Source: Bicyclus anynana
Taxonomy: Eukaryota; Arthropoda; Insecta; Lepidoptera; Nymphalidae
Length of the DNA: 64,000 nt
Assembly: GCF_947172395.1 (NCBI RefSeq)
Contig: NC_069097.1
Span: 11,516,142-11,580,141 of the forward strand
Reading direction: 5' to 3'
Shown one piece after another: positions 32,761 through 41,684 of the stretch. Made by a program: the position numbers and the translations under genes. The notes beneath the pieces are model-generated. The model ran no database searches and was not told the origin of the DNA. It saw only the letters and a list, made by a program, of their open reading frames with translations. The stretch's first letter is position 1, and every line of letters begins with the position of its first letter.

Positions 32761-35700
32761 AACGCTTAAAGTGGTCTTTAAGCACCCCTGTGCTTTGGAG
32801 TTTGAAACTAAAAGCGCTTGGAGGTCATTGGATCAGCTTCCACCTTCACACAAAAAGTAAAACTATAAGAAATTGTAATGTTATCATCAATTGTAAATTA
32901 TAACACTGTATGATTTTTTAAAAAAGAGCAACTATTGAGTTTCTTGCCGATTTCTTCTCAGCAGAACCTGCCTTCCGAACCGGTGGTAGAATCTTTACAA
33001 ATAGTCAACTGACGTGTCAAAAGTGCTTGTAAACTGAGCTTACTTGAAATAAATGATTTTTGATTTGATTTTGATTTGATAAGTCCATAAACAAATTTTT
33101 ACATAGCCTTATTGTATAAATACTAAGGCTTTTAATATTGATGTTTTTTTTTTCTGAAAACGCCCAATACCTTTTAAGATAATTAGAAAAGCTTTGTATT
33201 GTCGAGTACTTTTAGTATCGGGTGCTATTGAGACGAGACTATTGTTGAGACTACAGATCTAGAACGAGAACCTGTGATAGTCACACTCTCCTCCTTTTAG
33301 TAAAGCTGAATGATTAAAACTATGGAGTTTTGACCGTGGTGGCTTAAAGAGGTAGCTTCGTTAGAGTCCAGACCCTCAACCGTGGAAATATAATACGTAA
33401 TTTATTTGTATTTCCCTCGGCATAATATGAGGAATCACCTAACCATTCGCCCAGTTACTTAGCTTCGGGGCAACACTTCGAGAAACACAGTTAAATATCT
33501 AAATAAAGGGTCTCTAGCGAAGAGTTGCCACGAAAAGTGTCTGGCAATTGGGGAAATGAGTTCTTATGAGATCCCTTACAGTTGTCCTAATAAGTTCCTA
33601 AGCCTAAGGTTGCCTGGAAGAGATCGCTACTAAGCGATAAGGTCGCCTTTTGTATTCTACTTTTTCTTATGTTTCTGTTTTGCTTGTTTTCTTTTATTTT
33701 TTGTGGTGTACAAATAAAGAGTATTAAATAAAATCTCTTAAGAAATAGAAAATAACCGTTTACGTCCCGGGACGCACAACAGAAGTGATAACTTAAAAAC
33801 CTGCTGCCGTATGCGTGAGAGAAAAGGAAGACAGACACAGTGGCACCGTAACGTTACGTTACGAAGTGGTTTACCCTTCCATAAGAACTTCAATACTTTA
33901 CGTTTTATAATTGAAAAGTTGAAGATTTGCATCTTCGAAACCTGCTTGCTACCTTCCAATGTCATCATGGTACATACTCCATAGTTATCTATCTCATACC
34001 TATAGTATACTTCTGGTAGGAGCGTGAACTGTCAAACTTTTAACTTTTATAAAACGAAGGTCTGGTTTTGACAGGCTCTTAGTCCGATCCAGCTGGATGC
34101 GAAAAAGATTTCGCAGAATGTGTGGCGTTGGTTTTAATTCAAGACACATTTTTACATGATTCATATTCTTGAAGATTTTAGTGTCATCGTTTTCGTCATT
34201 CAAATTAAGCAGAATTAGTCGCTCTATTAAAATAGATTAGCTTTAGGATTACTCAATTATGTCTTCCTTGTTTTATATATAACAGACAAGCGGTTTCACC
34301 CTCGTGGTTCCCATTTCAGTGGGAATACGGAGATAAGGTACAGGCGATGTTAGTAGCCAATAATGTTGCTTTACATTAGTAAAACAATATTAAAAATCGG
34401 TTTAGTAATTTCGGAGCCTACACAATGCACACAAACAAACAATCTTTCCTCTTTATAATACTAGAGTAGATTAGAGGAAACATAAAGAACTATTTTTAGT
34501 TACTTCGATTACAAGGGTGCAATTTATCTTCTTTAAGTAATTTTACATGCGGTGCAAGGAAGCGGATTTGTATTCCTGACCTGTGTTCTGGTGCACTTTA
34601 GTGCGATTCAGGATATACTTTAAGTATTCATTTTCCATTCTAAGGATTGTTACATATGGCCTGTCACACCCTCGTTTGCACCCTCTAGGTAGCTAATTTA
34701 TGATTCTTGTATAGATAATAATTTGATGGACGTATAATTTGACCTACCCTGTTCTATTTTCTGACCTGTATTCGGTTAAGAAGAAGTGACTTATACATAT
34801 TATAGTCTTGCAAGTTCGTTGATGACACTCCCATGATATGCGGGCGATGGGGGGAAAGACTGCGCGGGTGTAAAATCGTGCGTGCGAGGACGTGAGGTGC
34901 ATCATTCGTGGGGTTTTCATTCATCGCTACAAGCCCCCCGGCCCGCGCGTACCATCGGGAGTGTTACGAACGAAGTTGACAAGCTATAGAAGCTATAGAA
35001 ATAAATAGAAGCCTGCCATGACTTGCACAGTCGCCATGCTTTTTTGTGTAATCTGTCTGTAAGTGATAACCCAAGCATCCATATATGTTGAAGCATTAGA
35101 ATTTAAAGATACTCTCTCTCTACATAAAACTAGGGATGATGACATTCTTTAAAATTGTAAACAAATTAGGTGTAGGTATGCTAATACTGAAGTAATGATA
35201 TCCGAAAGTAATGATATCTGCGATCATTACTTTCGGAGCTACAGAGATTTATATGGTCAGATTTGCGGCACTGCCACGGACCCCTGAACAACACTCCAAA
35301 CAAAATGGCACGAATTAACAAATTATCTTTGCGTTTATGTCTATAAGTCATAAATTGAAAAAGGTCACGTTTAACGTAAGGAAGCCAAAAACTTATGAAT
35401 TTTCATCTAATTACGATAAAAAAAATTTAGTAGATTTGAAATTTTATAATCATCAAACATCCATGACCTTATTTACTCGAATGTCTAATAAAAATCAAAA
35501 TATTAAAACCTAGTCATTCATTATCCCCATTCTTTCACAAGCTCAAACCTTGTAGATATTGGAACTTGAATCAGACAAAATAAAAAGATAAAACGACGAC
35601 TGAGTAGTAAAAAAACAACAAACTATCAACAATATGTAATTTCTCTCCCTACCCACGTATTAAAATGTAAACAAACAAATCGAAGAGACTCATGAGTCAC

Positions 35701-38317
35701 TCAGTGGGCCGAGGTCATAGCTTTCTACGAACGCACAATTTACCCACAATTCACTACCTCAGTAGGCTCGTGATGACTAATGACCATAGCTAATTACAAT
35801 TACGGCCTTTACAATAAATTGATTGACAGTTAACCTAATCTTTATTGCAAAGAGTTGTTTAACTCACAAAGAAAAATACATGTTATATATCAATGTACCT
35901 GGTTGCATTTCATAACCAAGCAATCATTTCTTTTCAGTATGATTTTCTATAAAGAATGTTTCCCGTAACTTTGACATATATGACCTTATACCTCCTTAAT
36001 CCGGTCCTGTCGTAAAAACGTCTGGTAAACTGTGAACTACCTCCCTGCCAAAATTCAATTTTGTACGTCCAGCGGATTTCGATGTTTCGTGACCTTTCGC
36101 TTTGATCATCATTCATCATCATTAACAACCCATAATCGGCTCACTGTTGAGCACGAGTCTCCTCTCAGAATGAGAGGCGTTAAGGACTTAGTCCACCGCT
36201 GGCCCAATGCGGATTGGAAGACTTCACACACGCAGAGAATTTAAAAAAATCTCAGGTATGCAAGTTTCTTAAGATGTTTTTCTTTCACAGTTTGAGACAC
36301 GTGATATTTAATTCCTTAAAATGCACATAACTGAATGGAGGTGCTAATCTTTTGTATATTAGGATTAGGTTGTTAATTCATTAACTTACTTCAACGATAC
36401 GCTTATTTCAAATTAACAAATGAAAAAAATGCAATATCAGCCGGGTATTCTTTGGTTATGACTTTCTCACACTCTCAATTGTAGCTATGCAAAGCTAAGT
36501 TAAAGTAAATAGGCACAATGCGTTCATCTGATTGGTGGCAACGACACAGCAAGGTTGGGGTCAAAAGGGCTCACACTGGTTTAAATTACGAGCACTTATT
36601 CAATTCTAGCAAAGGGACGTGATAGTCAACGCTTTGTTTACATCATAGCATTTGATTCGCTGATGCTTTATTGGATGCGGTGAGTTCAATTTGATTGTTT
36701 TGTTATAAAGCTTCTTTGTTTCGAAGTGCTAGAGCTTTTTGTGACAGAGATCAAGAGAAGAACTTTCGCAACGCTTATTTCTGTCTGAAGGATCGTTGTC
36801 GGTGTAATAACACACACAGATTAATGCTAGCCACCGACCATCCGATACGCGGTTAAACCTCTAATTTATAAACACTCTTTAAATTCGAAAATTCCTTTAT
36901 CGACGAGGAGTTCCCTTAATTGACCTTGGTCTTTATCATCAGACCCCACAACCCATCTAGGTGGAAAGTTCTCATCAATACAAATTAATCAAGCCTAAAT
37001 ACAAGATAATTACTGTAAATCGTTGAAGAGTTCCCTCGTCTGTATTTTGGCTCCAACATCAGATCGATTCCAAACCTTTATGAAATTGTAGTGCTTTATA
37101 AACCTTAACGAAAAAATTTATAAACACACTAGTCATCCATATAATTTTTGAAAGTTCCCCTCGATTTCTTCATGTTTCCATCATCAGATCCTGACTTGAT
37201 GAATATGGGACCACATGGAGAGTATACTCTTTTAAACGAAAAAAGAATTTTTCTAATCGGTTCAGGCATCTTCGAGTAATCGATGTACAAACATTAAAAA
37301 AAAAATAACGGTCAAATTGAGAACCTCCTCGTTTTTGAAGTCGGTAAAAAATACACTATTTCGGGGTGCTATAGGCTATATTTTATCTCCGTATTCCTAC
37401 GGGAAAGGGAACTACGCGGGTGAAACCGCGTGCTGTCTATTAGTCTAAGATATACTAGAATCACTAGGCACTGTAAGTAATAGAGTCACGTGTGCGATCC
37501 ATATATCACGACCGTTATCATTGCAATAAACCACTCGGAAATTGGATGGACAGGGAGCGGTTACTGCTAAGGTCAAGAAATATTCGAGCTTGCGATCGAT
37601 TGTGTGTTCATTTAACTGTCTCGTTTAACTATTGCAGCCAGGGTTTAAGTTTTTATTTGAAACTAGTGGACGGCCGCGACTTCGTCCGTGTGAAACTCGA
37701 TGTAAACTTTCAACTACCCCTATCCCTTAATTTTTTAATTATTTTCTGTCATAAGAACCTTCTCCTGACAATAAAAAACACATCGAAAAAAAAATAGTGA
37801 AATCAATCCACCCGTTTACGCGTGATGGTGTGACCAAGGGATATATGGATTTATTTTTACTCGTATATTAACTACTATATATAGATTCTACTGTACTATA
37901 TAGATTATATTTGGGAAGGCTTTTTGTCAGATTTGTATGCGGTGGTAGTTGGCGTTAATAAATAGACAAAATTTAAAAAAAAATATTCCGAAAAATACAG
38001 TTTTTGGAAACCGGATTTGAAAACTGAATTCCACGGAGCCTAAGTCGCAGGCTAGTTGTGTAAAATGTAGTTCTCCATTAGTACGTGTCAGGGACGTAAT
38101 ATCTGTTTGTATTCAATCAACTTGAGAACCTCCTCCTTTTTGGGGTCAATTAAAAATACATTTTGCTTAGGACTTTGATACTCACCTTATGCTCATCGAA
38201 CTTCAGTACGAACTCGAGTATCTCGGCGAACTGTTTCACTAACGCCTGCTGCTGCTCCAGATGCTGTGTAGGGCTCATCGACCCTCCAACAAGTGACCCC
38301 AACAGACGTGGAACTAC
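23345..38317 (-). CDS. CYRI: CYRI/FAM49 (CYFIP-related Rac1 interactor), last three coding exons
   Basis: Three minus-strand exons (38317-38186, 32017-31740, 23609-23345) join in frame to about 225 residues matching the C-terminal two-thirds of FAM49A/B (CYRI-A/B, 323-324 residues). The family mimics the Rac1-binding domain of CYFIP (DUF1394), sequesters active Rac1 and restrains the Scar/WAVE complex in lamellipodia. Blocks seen in order: SPTQHLEQQQALVKQFAEIL, AIQNDFSYYRR, ANRMSLFYAQATPMLK, ENTTETLSTMAKVC, LRVMVGLIILYDWVHPSGAF, NALRYTTKHLN. The Arg pair in SYYRR corresponds to the human R160/R161 reported to bind Rac1, and is kept. The first ~100 residues, including the myristoylated MGN start, are missing and not found up to 64000. 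Introns are about 8.1 and 6.2 kb, full of transposons. Confidence 0.93.
23678..23965 (+). repeat. CTAGC-family element, copy with CTACCC subtype body
   Basis: It begins AACTAGTGGACCCGGTCAAG, contains ACTCTACACCTACCATACCC, and ends TTTTTATATATATAGATAG. The head is diverged. Confidence 0.6.
23965..24035. repeat. Tandem 35-bp duplication
   Basis: AGGCTCAGTTTACAAGCACT occurs at 23965 and again at 24001. The unit equals the reverse complement of a LINE 3' end also present at 33025 (AGTGCTTGTAAACTGAGC). Confidence 0.65.
24178..24329 (-). repeat. CTAGC-family element (GCCGCGCGGTTTCACC subtype), inverted
   Basis: It reads from TATCTTTACTTATATTATAA through AACGCGCTAATCTCAGGAAC and GATAAATGGGC-like sequence to CCGAGAACGGGAACCACGC. 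The SINE-A at 24329 joins it directly, suggesting one inserted into the other. Confidence 0.6.
24329..24625 (+). mobile_element. SINE-A, nearly complete
   Basis: A B-box-like GGTTCGATTCC lies at 24371-24381 and the A-box region is partly lost. The body GGCTAGTTACCACCCTACCG and the tail GGGCTAACTTGTAAAGAATA plus A-run are intact. It is in the last CYRI intron, antisense to the gene. Confidence 0.8.
24626..25134. other. Unassigned intronic DNA
   Basis: AT-rich; no repeat or gene recognised. Confidence 0.4.
25135..25400 (-). repeat. CTAGC-family element, complete-looking, inverted
   Basis: It starts with TGTCTGTCTGTCTGTATGTT and ends GGCGGACAAAGTCGCGGGCA then TGCGCTAGTA, the reverse complement of the family head. 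Confidence 0.7.
25460..25625 (+). mobile_element. RTE-like LINE 3' end with (GATGAT)n tail
   Basis: The frame reads RIKRVAGNRWMQAAQDRDVW then a conserved VQQ-type end (GGACGTCCAACAGCTGATAT), followed by about 50 bp of ATG repeats at 25570-25620. Only the last ~110 bp of coding sequence remain. Confidence 0.75.
25823..25995 (+). repeat. CTAGC-family element, 3'-truncated
   Basis: The head GACTAGCGGACGCCCGCGAC and body CCCACGGGAACCACGGATTG are present; it stops after CGTTCCAAAGATTAC. Confidence 0.7.
25996..26799. other. Unassigned intronic DNA
   Basis: No gene. The part at 26380-26690 contains AGGGTTGCCAGGTCGACGG and an inverse-like GGTAACACTACC; it may be an old DNA element. Nothing else is recognised. 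Confidence 0.35.
26800..27125 (+). mobile_element. RTE-like LINE ORF2 C-terminal fragment
   Basis: The plus strand reads RAMLGVSLRDRIRNEE, then WRRNVGRPRTRWTDDI with frameshifts. These are the hallmark blocks of the lepidopteran RTE-type ORF2 end. The usual last ~50 bp and tail are altered. Confidence 0.75.
27177..27214. repeat. Perfect 14-bp inverted repeat, 10-base loop
   Basis: AAGGATGCGTAATA at 27177-27190 pairs with TATTACGCATCCTT at 27201-27214. It is intronic; function unknown. Confidence 0.6.
27215..28260. other. Unassigned intronic DNA
   Basis: No repeat of the main families is seen. An ORF of 72 codons at 27536-27754 has no recognisable motif and is probably chance. Confidence 0.4.
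28261..28565 (+). mobile_element. SINE-A, full length
   Basis: The A box TGGCGCAGTGG lies at 28271-28281; the B box is mutated (GGTGCGATCAC, about 28316). The body carries GTACGATGTCGTGTAGAAAC and the tail ends in an A-rich run at 28545-28565. It is flanked by CTTTTGACGG, a preferred context also seen at 61801. Confidence 0.85.
28645..28898 (-). repeat. CTAGC-family element, complete, inverted
   Basis: It runs from CACACTAATAATATAAAAGC through GTTTGTTCCTCTTTTACGCT to CGCGGACGAAGCGAAGGTTC, then GCTAGT. Confidence 0.7.
29150..29235. repeat. Tandem duplication of about 58 bp
   Basis: GACCTTTGCCACATTTATAA with GGTAAAAGTTCGTCAGCCTC is repeated at about 29133-29190 and 29191-29250, next to the LINE fragment. 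Confidence 0.65.
29262..29640 (-). mobile_element. RTE-like LINE ORF2 C-terminal fragment
   Basis: The reverse strand reads the end of ORF2: the RNEE region, GRWGPKVLEWRPRTGKR-like and the terminal QQWTSIG block. It includes the AGACGTCCACTGCTGGACAT signature. Frames are broken; no tail repeat remains. Confidence 0.8.
30015..30210 (+). repeat. CTAGC-family element (GCCGCGCGG subtype)
   Basis: The head ACTAGCAGACGCCGCGCGGT is followed by TTCACTTGCGTAGTTTC; the body decays after CAAAATCGGTACGG. Confidence 0.6.
30283..30510 (-). mobile_element. SINE-A, 5'-truncated, inverted
   Basis: It begins with the inverted tail AAAGTTAGCCCTTGACTACA and ends at CTGGACCAATAAAGAAAAC; the tRNA-like head is missing. 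Confidence 0.75.
30511..31739. other. CYRI intronic DNA next to the 31740 exon
   Basis: It holds a CTCCTTTTTTGAAGTCGG repeat end (31100-31145). At 31200-31300 and 31435-31640 there are stretches resembling the exon end at 31741-31830 (for example GGTCTTTAACATCCTCAAACAGACTTG at 31198 with GTTTTCTAACATCCTC at 31742). The similarity suggests a partial, decayed copy of the CYRI exon end. No open frame remains. Confidence 0.45.
31740..32017 (-). CDS. CYRI: CYRI middle coding exon
   Basis: The acceptor TTTTCCAG precedes 32017 and the donor GTACGT follows 31740. It encodes 92 residues from MKTPAIQNDFSYYRR to LRMLEN plus two bases of Pro. The first ATG is internal, not a start. GC-rich, unlike the flanks. 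Confidence 0.95.
32227..32315. mobile_element. Foldback MITE, 31-bp arms
   Basis: TATCACGTCACCGCAAACGC at left is mirrored by GCTTGCGGTGACGTGATA at right; arms 32227-32257 and 32285-32315 differ at two positions. A third partial arm (CATCACTGCAAACGCCAATC) follows at about 32321. Confidence 0.75.
32530..32760 (+). mobile_element. RTE-like LINE 3' end with long (GATGAT)n tail
   Basis: Starts near GCGACCCCGCACCGGAAAGC, includes GATATCAAGCGGGTAACAGG and ends in about 115 bp of GATGAT/GACGAT repeats (32642-32760). The poly-Met and poly-His reading frames here are artefacts of this microsatellite. Confidence 0.8.
32935..33080 (+). mobile_element. LINE 3' end, TTTGATTTTGATT tail
   Basis: It contains TTGCCGATTTCTTCTCAGCA, AACCTGCCTTCCGAACCGGT and the tail TGATTTTTGATTTGATTTTG. 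A related piece is at 57130-57250. The family resembles CR1/Jockey-type 3' UTRs common in Lepidoptera. Confidence 0.65.
33081..34277. other. Unassigned intronic DNA of CYRI
   Basis: No gene or clear repeat. At 33640-33730 a short piece TTTCTTTTATTTTTTGTGGT with GTACAAATAAAGAG recurs in inverted form near 48900. Confidence 0.35.
34278..34475 (+). repeat. CTAGC-family element (GCGGTTTCACC subtype)
   Basis: From ACAAGCGGTTTCACCCTCGT to CTTTATAATACTAGAGTAGA. The first bases of the head are diverged. Confidence 0.65.
34801..34990. mobile_element. MITE family T1, copy 3, best preserved
   Basis: Left TATAGTCTTGCAAGTTCGTT and right AACGAAGTTGACAAGCTATA are terminal inverted repeats of about 20 bp (near perfect). 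The body is the reverse of copies 1 and 2 and is GC-rich. TA-rich flanks suggest a TA target. Confidence 0.8.
35201..35237. repeat. Perfect 15-bp inverted repeat, 7-base loop
   Basis: TCCGAAAGTAATGAT at 35201-35215 and its complement at 35223-35237 surround ATCTGCG. Intronic. Confidence 0.6.
35238..36105. other. Unassigned intronic DNA
   Basis: AT-rich, mostly unique-looking; no gene or repeat of the main families recognised. Confidence 0.4.
36106..36345 (-). mobile_element. SINE-B, body without tRNA head, inverted
   Basis: It begins with the inverted 3' tail TCATCATTCATCATCATTAA, includes CCAATGCGGATTGGAAGACT and ends near AATGCACATAACTGAATGG. Confidence 0.75.
36890..37350 (+). repeat. Unclassified lepidopteran-type repeat ending in GAAGTCGGT
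   Basis: It contains GACGAGGAGTTCCCTTAAT, CAACCCATCTAGGTGGAAAG, a second GAAGAGTTCCCTCGTCTGT, then CATCATCAGATCCTGACTTG and the end CCTCCTCGTTTTTGAAGTCG. It is homologous to 60520-61135 and the ends at 46350-46545 and 38108-38150. Confidence 0.7.
37360..37440 (-). repeat. CTAGC-family fragment, inverted
   Basis: GCTATATTTTATCTCCGTAT then GAACTACGCGGGTGAAACCG and CGTGCTGTCTATTAG. Confidence 0.55.
37660..37890 (+). repeat. CTAGC-family element (CTACCC subtype)
   Basis: The head ACTAGTGGACGGCCGCGACT, ACTACCCCTATCCCTTAAT and the 3' end ACTACTATATATAGATTC. Confidence 0.65.
38015..38056 (-). repeat. CTAGC-family head fragment, inverted
   Basis: AAAACTGAATTCCACGGAGC followed by CTAAGTCGCAGGCTAGT. 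Confidence 0.5.
38186..38317 (-). CDS. CYRI: CYRI exon carrying the SPTQHLE-KQFAEIL block
   Basis: The acceptor TTGTTCCAG precedes 38317 and the donor GTGAGT follows 38186. 44 codons in phase 0, VVPRLLGSLVGGSMSPTQHL to LKFDEHK. It aligns with human residues of about 104-146 (LRGLLGAL...FDELK), so at least one upstream coding exon is required. Confidence 0.95.
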
Positions 38318-38383
38318 CTGGAACAAAAGAGAAGACTTCGGTTAACATAATTTTGAAAATTGTATGCAGGATTTTTTTTAAAG

Positions 38384-38640
38384 TGTTATCGCCGCGTTGC
38401 AACGACTTGCGGTACGGACGGCTTCAGTGTGCTCGTGGCGTTCGAGCCGTCTACATATCTTGTTGTGTAATTCTTTATGGGTTACTTGGGATAGGCGGGG
38501 AGAGTGACTTGAGTGGAAAAGGGGAGTAATTGTCAACAGTCAAAGGCGCTTTTAACCCTACACACAACGTTGTGAACCATTAGTTTTCTTATTTTTGTAA
38601 TCACTTTTGAGTCTGCTGGCCCTCTAAGCCGAGGTCCGAG
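38384..38640 (+). mobile_element. TIR family T3, copy 1, internally deleted
   Basis: It matches 50690-51075 and, inverted, 53985-54325 and 54701-55157: GTTGCAACGACTTGCGGTAC, TTGTTGTGTAATTCTTTATG, CTACACACAACGTTGTGAAC. The middle ~90 bp present in the other copies is missing. Confidence 0.65.
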
Positions 38641-39954
38641 TGTCAGAGGAGACGCCCTTAGAGAGTCGTTCTGCCCACATCTTCTGCTTCTGCCTTTGGG
38701 CTCCATCATGCTGCGATGCTTCTGCGCTCGCTAAAACCTCCGGTGACACCGCTGAGGTTCCATTAAGTGGGCTACGGCACTTACACAATCAGAAACAAAA
38801 AGAAAGTCAGGGACTGCGATAACTCCGCCGCCATCGGTCGACATTTTGTCCATTTATCTTCAGTTGGTCGCACCGCACGTTAGTAGAGCAAGTTAGTTAA
38901 ACTTGCCTTATTAATACGAGTATGTGTTGGTCAAATATTTAAAGCTAAGTTAGATCTACTTCCTGACGTTTTGTTAGAACGAAATTTGTTATATTAGTGT
39001 AAACCAAATTTTGGTAAAAGTGCAAATAATATGATAATATGGAGCCGGTCAAATGTTGCAATCGGAAGGTAATTGCACCTGGCAAAACTAAACGAGATAA
39101 ATCCATTGAGTTTCCACTCATTTGTCTTGGGCGACAGGTTTGTGATACATGTTAAACAAAAGCATAATTTTCAAATTATTATACTTCCAAATAATTATAT
39201 ATCACGTAAGTTATTTCAACAAGCAGACAATCTATCTGATCTTAAGTGATTCGCAGGGTATACTAGTTAGAACATGTATTCGTGCTGCCTTGCGCCACCT
39301 AGAGACATAAACTCATGTCATCTCAACCTAATGTCTGTGTGCCACGCTCTAGGGGCATTAGTTACAAACCGCATGTGCCTGTTTTCACCATTAAATCAAA
39401 CCAAAATGGCCATTTGGCAACCGAAAAAAACATAACCCTTCTTTCAGTCGGGTAATAAATATAAACTGCGGATACTTTCGAAAAACAATACGTATAGGCG
39501 TATAGTTATGATGCAGTGTCCGAATTAAACCTTAATTTAGTTTATTTGTTTGTATTAAAAAATACGTAGATCTATCAGTTTTTAACAGAATTAAAAAAAA
39601 GTAGAAGGCAATTCGCAATTCAATTCGCCGCGTGTATTTTTTTTACCTTTACCTGTGTTACCTCACAACTTCGTCATTTCTTCAAAAGTAAACCTATAAG
39701 GTTTCCATGGAATCTGACGGTGACATAACGATCGACAATGCTTCCCAGGCAACTTAACAAACTTTGAAAATTCCTTTTTTGTTTACAATTTATGTTACTT
39801 TACAGTAGCATTGTTTAAATATCAGCAGGATATAAAGGGTCTTGAGAGACAGACAGACGGACATCAAAGTTAACCTATAAGGATTCCAATTTTCCCTGTA
39901 AAGGTATGGAACCCTAAAAAAGCTTGTGTTTTAGGCCACAGCGCCCTCCTTATT
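38641..39954. other. Unassigned intronic DNA
   Basis: 38641-38825 is GC-richer (CTTCTGCTTCTGCCTTTGGG) and may be a LINE remnant, since similar purine/pyrimidine text is seen near 9160. The rest is AT-rich with no gene. Confidence 0.35.
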
Positions 39955-40327
39955 CATCATTAACAACCCATATTCGGCCCACTGTTGAGCACGAGTCTCC
40001 TCTCAGAATGGAAGGGTTAGGCCAATAGTCCACCACGCTGGTCCAATGCGGATAGGCAGACTTCACACGCCTAGAGAATCAAGAAAATTATCTGGTATGC
40101 AGGTTTCCTCACAATGTTTTTCCTTCTCCATTTTCGATAAGTGATATTTAATCGGTGAAGGAAAACATCGAGAGGAAACCTGCACACCAGAGAATTTCTT
40201 AATTCTCTGCTTGTGTGAAGTCTGCCAATCCGCATTGGGCCAGCGTGGTGGACTATTGGCCTAACCCCTCTCATTCTGAGAGGAGATTCGAGCTCAGCAG
40301 TGAGCCGAATATGGGTTGATAACGAAC
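39955..40327. mobile_element. Two SINE-B bodies head-to-head (inverted pair)
   Basis: 39955-40150 is SINE-B in minus orientation and 40150-40327 is SINE-B in plus orientation, sharing the central TTAATCGGTGAAGGAAAAC junction. GGTGGACTATTGGCCTAACC in one arm pairs with its reverse in the other. Arms of about 175 bp would fold into one long hairpin. Confidence 0.75.
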
Positions 40328-41181
40328 GATATTTAATTTCTTAGAATACTGGGCTATCGGGTCTCTTGCTGCCCTCGCCTCCTTATTAGGGAGATAGAAT
40401 TATTTGGTTTACAGGAACAATAACTGCTAGGAGTAAATTAAATTGTTAATTTCATTATCATGAATATCATAGGATTCGAAACACGTGTTATATTGTCGGT
40501 AACAATATGCTAATACAATGATTAACATAAACAAGGGTAGTTCAATTTAGCATATTGCCCGATATCGCAGGCATTCAGAATCCTATGCCATTTCACAGTG
40601 AAAGTTCTAAACAATACACTTGTACATTTCTCGATAAACCTTATAAATAAAGCATTAGTGCTTTGCTAATGTAGTTATTAGACGTCGATTTTTAACGCAT
40701 AGTTCTTACGTCTTTGATACTTTACAATACCTTAAGCCTTGGATTAAGGGATGTTGTTCGTATATTTTCACACGTCAGCATTTTAAAAACGCGACGCTTT
40801 TTTTTTCGAGCTGTGTTACATTTTCAATTTTGGGCGTTGGAAATAGACCTTCATTTAACTTCATACTATATTTGAACGCTTTTTTAACGCCCGTTAAAAA
40901 AACGCCCGAGCGTATGAGGGCATAAGATTTAGAGTAGTTTCTAGCCAACGCCTTACGTCTTAAACTCAGTGAACATGTTTATTGTTCTAGGCTTAGCTTA
41001 ATTTCTTAACGTGAACGGGATGAAAAAAAAACATTTAATATTTTTATAAGTCAAGCCGTATTTTCTAACTAGTATTTTTATTAAACTATAATAACAAATA
41101 AAATACAGACATTATGTTTTAACTCTTTTAGTTAGCGCTTAACTGCAGAATTTCAGTTATATTAATTAATTGCAGTCATAG
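40328..41181. other. Unassigned intronic DNA
   Basis: AT-rich; no gene or main-family repeat recognised. Confidence 0.4.
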
Positions 41182-41504
41182 ATTATCATCATTATCAACC
41201 CATATTCGGCTCCCTGCTGAGATCGTGTCTCCTCTCAGAATGAGAGGGGTTAGGCCATAAGTCCACCACGCTGCGCTGGCCCAATGCGGATTGGCAGACT
41301 TCACACAGATAGAGAATTAAGAAAATTCTCTGATGTGCAGGTTTCCTCACGATGTTTTCCTTCACCGTTTGATACACGTGATATTTAATTTCTTAAAATG
41401 CACACAACTGAAAAGTTGGAGGTGTATGCCCCGGACCGGATTCGAACCTACGCCCTCCGGAATAGGAGGCAGAGGTCATATCTACTGGGCTATCACGGCT
41501 TTTA
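41182..41504 (-). mobile_element. SINE-B, full length with tRNA-like head
   Basis: In sense (minus) it starts AAGCCGTGATAGCCCAGTAG (A-box region), has the B box GGTTCGAATCC (plus-strand 41438-41448), then the body and a 3' GATAATGATGATAATC tail. The head resembles a tRNA gene but the following 200 bp and copy number show it is a SINE. Confidence 0.85.
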
Positions 41505-41684
41505 TCATAAAGTAAATAAAAGTAAATAAATATGTCATTGATAATGTCATCATTACTGAATTAAAGTTGATTGCAAGTTACACATTGAACTTTTTTCATT
41601 AATTTACTTATCCGAACTTAAAAACTGTCTTTTTTAAACTCAACATAACATAAAATTACACAGATGTTCATAGAATCATAACAC

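Noticed and set aside
32573..32860. Poly-His (minus) and poly-Met (plus) open frames
   Set aside because: They are translations of a GATGAT microsatellite that forms the tail of an RTE-like LINE fragment.
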